Below, one piece after another: positions 58,670 to 64,000 of a stretch of DNA of 64,000 bases. This stretch comes from Mycetocola saprophilus (lineage in GTDB: Bacteria; Actinomycetota; Actinomycetes; Actinomycetales; Microbacteriaceae): contig NZ_JOEC01000001.1 in NCBI RefSeq assembly GCF_000718085.1, forward strand, positions 124,001-188,000, given 5' to 3'. The first letter of the stretch is position 1. Each line of letters starts with the position of its first letter. A program made the translations under genes and the position numbers. The notes under the pieces were generated by a model. The model saw nothing but the letters and a program-made list of their open reading frames with translations. It made no database searches and had not been told where the DNA came from.

Positions 58670-59585
58670 AAAAGACCCATCTGCGCTGAAGGCGGAACTG
58701 GATGGCGGTGGCCGCCATGATGATCATCAGCAAGACGATCGCGATCGCGGCCCCAAAGCCCTGATCGTTTTCGATGAATGCCTTCTGATAGAAGAGGAAC
58801 ACGATGGTTTTCGAACCGTCGAGGGCGGGGGATCCACGGCCGATCATCACGTAGATGAGGTCGAACATCTGCAGCGAAGAGATCACCGAGAGCACCGAGA
58901 CGAAGAAGATGCTGGGGCTCAGCAGCGGCAGCGTGATGCCGAAGAACTGGCGGACCGGACCCGCACCATCCAGCGAGGATGCCTCCATGAGCTCCTCGGG
59001 GATGCCCTGCATTCCCGCGCCCAGGATGATGATGTTGGTGCCGAGGGTCATCCAGATACCCACGATGGCGACGGCAAAGATCGCGACCTGCGGGTCGGCG
59101 ACCCAGCTCGGCCCGTCGATGCCGAACAGACCGAGGAACTGGTTGAGCAGACCGAAGTCGCCGTTATAGATGTAGCGCCAGACCATACCCACGGCCACGG
59201 GGAGGGTGACCACGGGCAGGAAGTAGAGGACGCGGTAGATCGCGCGGCCGCGGCGGGCGTTGTTGATCAGCGCCGAGACGAGGATCGCCAGCGGGATACC
59301 GATCAGCACGATCGCCGTGTAGATCGCACTGTTCCGCAGGGCGTGCCAGAAGGCCTCGTCGCCGAGCAGCGCCTCATAGTTGGACAGGCCGGTGAACTTA
59401 CCGCCGCCAAAGGGCCCGGTCTCCATCAGGCTGAGGACAACCGTGCGGACCAGGGGGATCAGATAGAGGGCGAGCAGCCCGATGAACGCGGGAGCGATAA
59501 AGAGTAGGCCGACCGCGGCACCGCGTCGCCGGGCCGGACGGGCGGGACGCGTGTTCGCGCCCCGCCCGCTCAGTGTGCTGGTCAT
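58662..59585 (-). CDS. Carbohydrate ABC transporter permease (MalF type)
   Basis: A 307-residue permease, six hydrophobic segments after a basic Arg/Ala-rich N-terminus; the EAA loop is ELMEASSLDGAGPVRQFFGITLP. It overlaps the binding-protein gene by four bases and the MalG-type gene by eight. Transports an oligosaccharide, probably an alpha-galactoside given its neighbours. Confidence 0.92.
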   Translation of the reverse strand: MTSTLSGRGANTRPARPARRRGAAVGLLFIAPAFIGLLALYLIPLVRTVVLSLMETGPFGGGKFTGLSNYEALLGDEAFWHALRNSAIYTAIVLIGIPLAILVSALINNARRGRAIYRVLYFLPVVTLPVAVGMVWRYIYNGDFGLLNQFLGLFGIDGPSWVADPQVAIFAVAIVGIWMTLGTNIIILGAGMQGIPEELMEASSLDGAGPVRQFFGITLPLLSPSIFFVSVLSVISSLQMFDLIYVMIGRGSPALDGSKTIVFLFYQKAFIENDQGFGAAIAIVLLMIIMAATAIQFRLQRRWVFYG

Positions 59586-60838
59586 TCTTTGGCGAGAACC
59601 TTGTTCATGGCCTCGGCGAGGGCGTTTGCCGCATTCGGCACGCTCTCACTCAGCTCCCAGGCCGGGGCGAGCAGCTTGTCCTCAAGCTCGTTCCAGGCGG
59701 GGGTGTTCTTGGACACCGGGTAGACCACCGAGTCGGGGACCTGGTCGATGAAGTTCTTCAGCGCGAACTCGGGCATCGAGTCGATCCACGCCTGCTGGGT
59801 GTTCTCATAGGCGGGGATCGCGGCACCGGTGTCGGCCTGGATCTTGGCGGCCTTTTCGCCACCGAGGAACAGCAGGAACTTCTTCAGCTCCTCGGGGTGC
59901 TTGGTCTTGCCATAGCCGACGTTCTGGATGCCGTTGATCACCGTGGCGCGCTTCTCGCCCTTGGGTAGCACGGTCACGTCGATCTCGCCGCGCAGCTTCG
60001 TGTCCTCGTAGAACCGGCTCGCGTAGAAGGATCCGCCGTAGTACATGGCGACCTTGCCATTTTCGAACTGGGCGACGGCCTCGGTGTCGGCGAGCTGCTT
60101 GAGGGTGGGGGACTGGCCGTTCTTCACGAAGTCGACCCAGTACTGCAGACCCTCCTGGGTCTTGGGGTTGTCGTAGCCCGACTTCTTTCCGTCGGCCGAG
60201 ATGACCTCGCCACCGGCCTGGGCGATGGTGTTGTAGATGCCCTCCTGACGGTTCAGCGGGGCGGCGATGCCGAAGGTGCCGGCGGCCGGATCGGTCAGCT
60301 TGGCCGCGGCATCCTGGACGTCCTTCCAGCCCCACTGGTCGGTGGGGTAGGCGACGCCGGCGGCATCAAACAGGGTCTTGTTGTACCAGAGACCGATGGT
60401 GTCAAAGTCCTTGGGCAGGCCGTACTGCTTGCCGTCGTAGTTGAACAGGTCCACCAGGGCCTTGGGATAGACGGAGGTGTCGATGCCCGCGTCCTTGATC
60501 GCGTCATCCAGCGGGAGGAGCTGATCGTTGGAGGCGTACACCTGGAAACGGTCGCCGAGCATCCAGAACGCGTCGGGGGCGGTGCCGCCCTGGGCGCTGA
60601 CCTGGAGCTTGGTCCAGAACTCATTCCACGGGTTGACCTGCAGCTTGACCTTGATCTTGGGGTTGTCAGCCTCGAAGGCGTCCACGATCTTCTGCATGGC
60701 GTCCTCCTGCGACCAGACGCCGTAGGTGAGGGTCACGGCTTCGTCGCCGTTCGAAGATCCGGGGCTCGACGATGAGCACCCGGCCAGGAGGGCACCGGCC
60801 GCGAGCATCGCGACGGTGGTACCAAGCCACTTCTTCAT
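59582..60838 (-). CDS. Carbohydrate ABC transporter substrate-binding lipoprotein
   Basis: A 418-residue SBP_bac_1 protein with an N-terminal lipoprotein signal (MKKWLG..., lipobox LLAGC, then a Ser/Gly linker). VTLTYGVWSQEDAMQKIVDAFEADNPKIKV is the typical first fold segment. It captures an oligosaccharide outside the cell for the two permeases downstream. GAAAGGAA precedes the ATG. Confidence 0.93.
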   Translation of the reverse strand: MKKWLGTTVAMLAAGALLAGCSSSSPGSSNGDEAVTLTYGVWSQEDAMQKIVDAFEADNPKIKVKLQVNPWNEFWTKLQVSAQGGTAPDAFWMLGDRFQVYASNDQLLPLDDAIKDAGIDTSVYPKALVDLFNYDGKQYGLPKDFDTIGLWYNKTLFDAAGVAYPTDQWGWKDVQDAAAKLTDPAAGTFGIAAPLNRQEGIYNTIAQAGGEVISADGKKSGYDNPKTQEGLQYWVDFVKNGQSPTLKQLADTEAVAQFENGKVAMYYGGSFYASRFYEDTKLRGEIDVTVLPKGEKRATVINGIQNVGYGKTKHPEELKKFLLFLGGEKAAKIQADTGAAIPAYENTQQAWIDSMPEFALKNFIDQVPDSVVYPVSKNTPAWNELEDKLLAPAWELSESVPNAANALAEAMNKVLAKE

Positions 60839-60895
60839 GGGGATTCCTTTCGTTGTTCCGCCCGGGGGCGGGAGGGATGGAACACTGGGGGAGGG

Positions 60896-63457
60896 TTAGG
60901 ACTGGAGGCGCGGGTTCAGCCAGTCGATGTGGGCCGTGGCCGCTCCATCGAGGGGCTGGGTGCGCAGGGTGAGGGTGTGAGCACCGGCGACCGGAATCTC
61001 CAGGTCGTGGGGTGCCTCACCCGAGCGGAGGGTGAGCCGGGTGTGCTCGGTGCCGTCGATCTCGATCGAAACCTGGGCGGCGGCATCGGGGGTTTCGTCA
61101 TCCACGGCGACCGCGGTGAATAGCGTGGAGGCCGAACCACCCAGGTAGAAGGTGACCGCGGAGTTGTGGGAGACGCCGAGCCCGGACGGATAGGCGGTTC
61201 CGGCGACGGTCAGCGTGGTGCCATCGTGGGGATCACCCCCGCCGTTGGACTCGTTGCGTTCCACCGGCCCGACCTCGTTGTGGCAGGAGAGGAAGGGTGC
61301 ATCCGAGAGCGGGTGCTCACCCTCCCCGAACGGCAGGACAAAGCGGGCGTGGGCGGTGCGCGGGACACCGTCGGTCCCGGGCAGCTCGACGGTCACGACC
61401 CCGGTGTCTCCGGCGCTCGCCGAGGCCGGGGCGGTGATGGTCCAGGCGCGCTCATTGTCGCCCGCGGGCAGCGCCGACCAGCCCGGGGTGATGCGGATGC
61501 GAGCGCCGGGCTCGGTGTGCAGGGTCGCGGTGCCGCCGGCGGTGATGGCGGCCACCCGGGGTTCCACGGTCGGTTCGGGAAGCACCGTTCGCGGCTTCGC
61601 CCGCAGCAGCGGGGTACCGGCGGGGACCGCGATGGCCACAAATCCGCCGTTGGTGGCAACCGGGACGTCGATCGCCTCGCCGTCGTGGGCGCTCAGCAGT
61701 GTCTCCTCGAGGGTGTTGTCGGGACCGTCGGTGACCAGCCAAATATCCAGCGCGGCTCCCGGCTGTGCGCCGGCCGCGGCGTTCCCGGCTGCGGGATTGC
61801 CGGCGGCCGGACCGCCCGCCGTGAGCTCGCCGATCGGCAGGCTCAGCGTGCGTGCGGCACCCGTCGCGATGGCCCCCAGATACCAGGCGTCGCCGTGCCG
61901 GCGGGCGATCAGCGCGTGGCTGTCGGGGTCGCCGCCGAGCAGGCGGGTTTCGTGCCAGGTTGCCGGCAGCTCGGCCAGGAAGCGGTTAGCCAGCGGACGC
62001 TCGCGGTAGCGGTCGGGATCATCGGCAAAGTGGGTGATCCCCGACTCATAGACGATCCCGAGAGCCAGCTCGTGGCCGTCGCTGGTTTCGCGCTCGGGGG
62101 CGCTGAAGGTGACCGGGGTGTAGTCCATCGCGCCAACCACGTTGCGGGTGAAGGGCTGGATCACATTGTGTGCGGCCGAGAGTGGATTGCCGTAGAACAC
62201 GTAGTATTCGGCCCCGCGAATGCCCTCATAGGAGACCACGTGCGGGTAGGTCTTGGCCCAGCCGCGGGGGATCACCGAGCCGTGGAAGTTGACCATCAGG
62301 CCCACCCGCGCGCTCTCGCGCAGGATCGCGTCGTACCAGCGGTAGCGGCGGTTGCCCTCGGACTCCATGAAGTCCACCTTGATTCCGGCCACACCCCAGT
62401 TGCGCCAGCGCTCAAGCTTGCTCAGCGCCTCGGCACCGTCGAGGTCGGACCAGGAGCTCCACAGGTGCACCTGAATGCCGCGGGCGGCGGCGAAGGCGAC
62501 CAGCTCGGGGACCCAGGTTTCGTCCCAGCCGCAGTCCACCAGTACGTGCTCCCAGCCCTGCTCGGCGGCGTACTCGGTGAAGCGCTTCTGGTCGGAGAGG
62601 TAGGCACCGGAGTACTGGCTTGACCACCAGGACCAGGCCGCACGTCCCGGCCGCGGCGCGGTGATCGGGCCGCTGGGTGCGGGGGCGAGGTCATCCACCA
62701 GGGTCGAGGCGACAACCTGGGCCAGGGATCCGATGATCGCGACCCGCCACGGGGTGCGGTGTCCGGCCAGGATCGAGAGTGTGGGATCCGCCGGGGTGAC
62801 CAGCAGAGCGGGTCCGCCCTCGCGGGTGAACACCGGGTGGGCGCCCGAGTTGGTGGCGTCGATGTCGGATTCGCTCCAGAGGACGTGTGCGCCCCCGGGG
62901 CGCGAGACCAGCAGCGGGAACCCATAGTCTCCCGGGGCGAGGTCGGCGAGATCCACGCCCACGCGCGGGGTTTCGTACCAGGTCTGGTAGTCGAGTACCC
63001 AGGTGCGCTCGGCACCCTCGAGCGAGATCCGGGTCAGCTCGGTACCCAGGGTCAGGGTGTCGGCGGGAACCGCGCCGGCGGTGCCGATCTGGTAGCGGAA
63101 GGCCAGACCGTCGTGACCCAGGCGCAGGATGAGGGTCCACTCGGTGCCGCGCGGGGAACGCAGTTCGATGTGTCGCTCGGCGTGGTCCACGGTGCGGGTT
63201 CCGGTGGCCTTGCCGGTATAGGCGGTGTAGGTCTCGGCGATCCGCTCCTGGTGGATGCCGGTGATCTCGCCGGTGCCGGTGAGGGCCTCGCCGTTGACGG
63301 TGATGCCCAGTTCGATCGGGTCGATCGCCGGGGCGCCGTTGTGGGTTGCGCTCAGCAGCAGGCGTTCCCCGTCGTGGGTCAGGGTCGCGGTGAGGTCACC
63401 CTCGACCAGCTCGGTGACGGCGACGGGGGTGGGGAGAGGGGAGGTGCTTGTGATCAT
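60896..63457 (-). CDS. Glycoside hydrolase family 97 with C-terminal NPCBM domain
   Basis: An 853-residue enzyme. An N-terminal beta-sandwich is followed by the GH97 barrel (VLVDCGWDETW, GIKVDFMESEG near residue 362, LMVNFHGSVIPRGW, VVSYEGIRGAEYY). An Asp in KVDFM is the nucleophile position of the retaining alpha-galactosidase branch of GH97. Residues about 720-850 form an NPCBM domain (HNEVGPVERNESNGG, YPSGLGVSHNS, VAVDDET) that binds galactose-type sugars. No signal peptide, so it acts on imported sugar. First gene of the ABC/ROK operon. Confidence 0.88.
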   Translation of the reverse strand: MITSTSPLPTPVAVTELVEGDLTATLTHDGERLLLSATHNGAPAIDPIELGITVNGEALTGTGEITGIHQERIAETYTAYTGKATGTRTVDHAERHIELRSPRGTEWTLILRLGHDGLAFRYQIGTAGAVPADTLTLGTELTRISLEGAERTWVLDYQTWYETPRVGVDLADLAPGDYGFPLLVSRPGGAHVLWSESDIDATNSGAHPVFTREGGPALLVTPADPTLSILAGHRTPWRVAIIGSLAQVVASTLVDDLAPAPSGPITAPRPGRAAWSWWSSQYSGAYLSDQKRFTEYAAEQGWEHVLVDCGWDETWVPELVAFAAARGIQVHLWSSWSDLDGAEALSKLERWRNWGVAGIKVDFMESEGNRRYRWYDAILRESARVGLMVNFHGSVIPRGWAKTYPHVVSYEGIRGAEYYVFYGNPLSAAHNVIQPFTRNVVGAMDYTPVTFSAPERETSDGHELALGIVYESGITHFADDPDRYRERPLANRFLAELPATWHETRLLGGDPDSHALIARRHGDAWYLGAIATGAARTLSLPIGELTAGGPAAGNPAAGNAAAGAQPGAALDIWLVTDGPDNTLEETLLSAHDGEAIDVPVATNGGFVAIAVPAGTPLLRAKPRTVLPEPTVEPRVAAITAGGTATLHTEPGARIRITPGWSALPAGDNERAWTITAPASASAGDTGVVTVELPGTDGVPRTAHARFVLPFGEGEHPLSDAPFLSCHNEVGPVERNESNGGGDPHDGTTLTVAGTAYPSGLGVSHNSAVTFYLGGSASTLFTAVAVDDETPDAAAQVSIEIDGTEHTRLTLRSGEAPHDLEIPVAGAHTLTLRTQPLDGAATAHIDWLNPRLQS

Positions 63458-63534
63458 CGTTGATCGGGGTCCTTTTCGCGGGGAATCCGGATTACACGGT
63501 TGCGTTGTTGGTTGAGTGTAGACATTATTAATTC

Positions 63535-63561
63535 ACGATGTCAAGTATGCACGAACGATGT
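63535..63561. promoter_or_regulatory. Direct ACGATGT repeats in the GH97/GH36 promoter region
   Basis: ACGATGT at 63535-63541 and 63555-63561, 20 bases apart (two helical turns), in the 123-base region between divergent GH97 and GH36. A GACAT/ATGTC pair also lies at 63521-63542. Possible binding site for the ROK regulator. Confidence 0.4.
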
Positions 63562-63580
63562 GCCAGATGAGGAAGTCTGC

Positions 63581-64000
63581 ATGAACAACACACCTGCTTC
63601 GCCCATTCACCTGTCCGCGGCCGGGGTCAGCGTGGTCCTCGACGTGGTGGGGGATGAGCTCCCCGCGGTGATCCACTGGGGGGAGGCCATTCCCGCCGGG
63701 GATGCCCACGCCCTGGAGGACCTGCGCGCGACCGCGCTCCCCGCGGTGGTCAACAGTTCCTTCGATCAGCCACGGCGGCTCGGGATCCTGCCCGCCCAGT
63801 CCGACGGCTGGTCCGGGGTCCCGGGGATCGAGGCGGCCCGCGGCGGGCGCAGCGCGACCCGGTTTGAACTGCTGCGGGTGGAGAGCGATACCCGGTTGGC
63901 CCGATTCTGGCTGCGCGAGGCGGCAACCGGCCTGGAGGTGGTGGCGAACTATGAGCTGAGCCCGGCAGGGGTGCTGGCCGTGCGGTTTGAGCTGGTCGCT
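63581..64000 (+). CDS. Alpha-galactosidase, GH36 type (partial, 3' end beyond window)
   Basis: The first 140 residues are present and the frame is open at the window edge. It begins MNNTPASPIHLSAAGVSVVLD, followed by PAVIHWGEAIPAG and PAQSDGWSGVPGIEAARGG, which match the N-terminal beta-sandwich of GH36 alpha-galactosidases. GAGGAAG precedes the ATG at six bases. The catalytic barrel lies outside the window. Divergent from the GH97 gene; together they form an alpha-galactoside utilisation locus. Confidence 0.82.
   Translation, partial: MNNTPASPIHLSAAGVSVVLDVVGDELPAVIHWGEAIPAGDAHALEDLRATALPAVVNSSFDQPRRLGILPAQSDGWSGVPGIEAARGGRSATRFELLRVESDTRLARFWLREAATGLEVVANYELSPAGVLAVRFELVA

Noticed and set aside
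1..64000. CRISPR arrays, tRNA, rRNA, integrases, transposases
   Set aside because: Looked for and not seen; the tandem repeats found are all inside coding sequence and in frame.

Overview
The window is high-GC DNA with the gene content of a Gram-positive actinobacterium, most likely a member of the Microbacteriaceae. The pointers are GTG starts, tightly overlapping ATGA/GTGA gene junctions, a CGYC mycoredoxin-like protein, PspC-domain histidine kinase signalling, a C-terminal LARTG sortase-type signal, a MutY-TruB-RibF neighbourhood and ROK/PadR/DeoR/RpiR regulators. The assignment rests on gene content only; no 16S or tRNA gene is present.

Layout. 1-3.7 kb: glycoside hydrolase family 3 enzyme (cut by the window edge), divergent sugar-type MFS exchanger and a tyrosine phosphatase. 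3.8-4.3 kb: rbfA. 4.3-5.4 kb: a lower-GC two-gene cassette (secreted glycine-zipper protein plus small membrane protein) lying exactly between two identical 39-bp terminator copies. 5.4-12.1 kb: zinc alcohol dehydrogenase, divergent RbsABC-type sugar ABC transporter and a VOC protein. 12.1-18.4 kb: PadR/DUF1048, quinone oxidoreductase, MFS, HAD phosphatase with a DeoR regulator, metallo-beta-lactamase-fold hydrolase and an NTF2-like protein. 18.6-26.5 kb: a second sugar cluster (RpiR regulator, 2-hydroxyacid dehydrogenase, shikimate-dehydrogenase-like enzyme, KDPG-type aldolase, cupin phosphoglucose isomerase; divergent zinc dehydrogenase, FGGY kinase, phosphotriesterase-like lactonase). 26.6-34 kb: ABC-2 exporter, PspC membrane proteins and a PspC histidine kinase/LuxR response regulator. 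34.5-38.7 kb: mutY, truB, two membrane proteins, ribF, HMA-like protein. 38.7-43.9 kb: hydrolase, M20 peptidase, SNF2 helicase. 43.9-45.8 kb: a retron-type reverse transcriptase split by one frameshift, with a candidate structured RNA directly upstream. 45.8-57 kb: mycoredoxin, pfkA, oligopeptidase B, aldo/keto reductase, DUF2207 protein, phosphate transporter pair and an LRR surface protein. 56.7-64 kb: alpha-galactoside locus (ROK regulator, MalFG-type ABC transporter, GH97 with NPCBM domain, divergent GH36 cut by the window edge).

How parts work together. The two sugar regions at 5.4-12 kb and 18.6-26.5 kb carry the same 15-bp palindrome (consensus TGTAGTATTACTACA, two copies in each divergent promoter), so they probably form one regulon in which the ABC transporter feeds the dehydrogenase/kinase/aldolase set; the RpiR protein in the second cluster is the natural candidate regulator. 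These accessory sugar blocks lie between rbfA and truB, genes that are commonly close neighbours.

The items most worth following up are the retron locus (split RT, candidate msr/msd RNA with 18-nt complementary ends, 36-bp in-frame repeats in the RT leader), the terminator-flanked cassette at 4.3-5.4 kb with its own 21-bp palindrome, and the shared operator set. I saw no CRISPR array, rRNA, tRNA, transposase or integrase.
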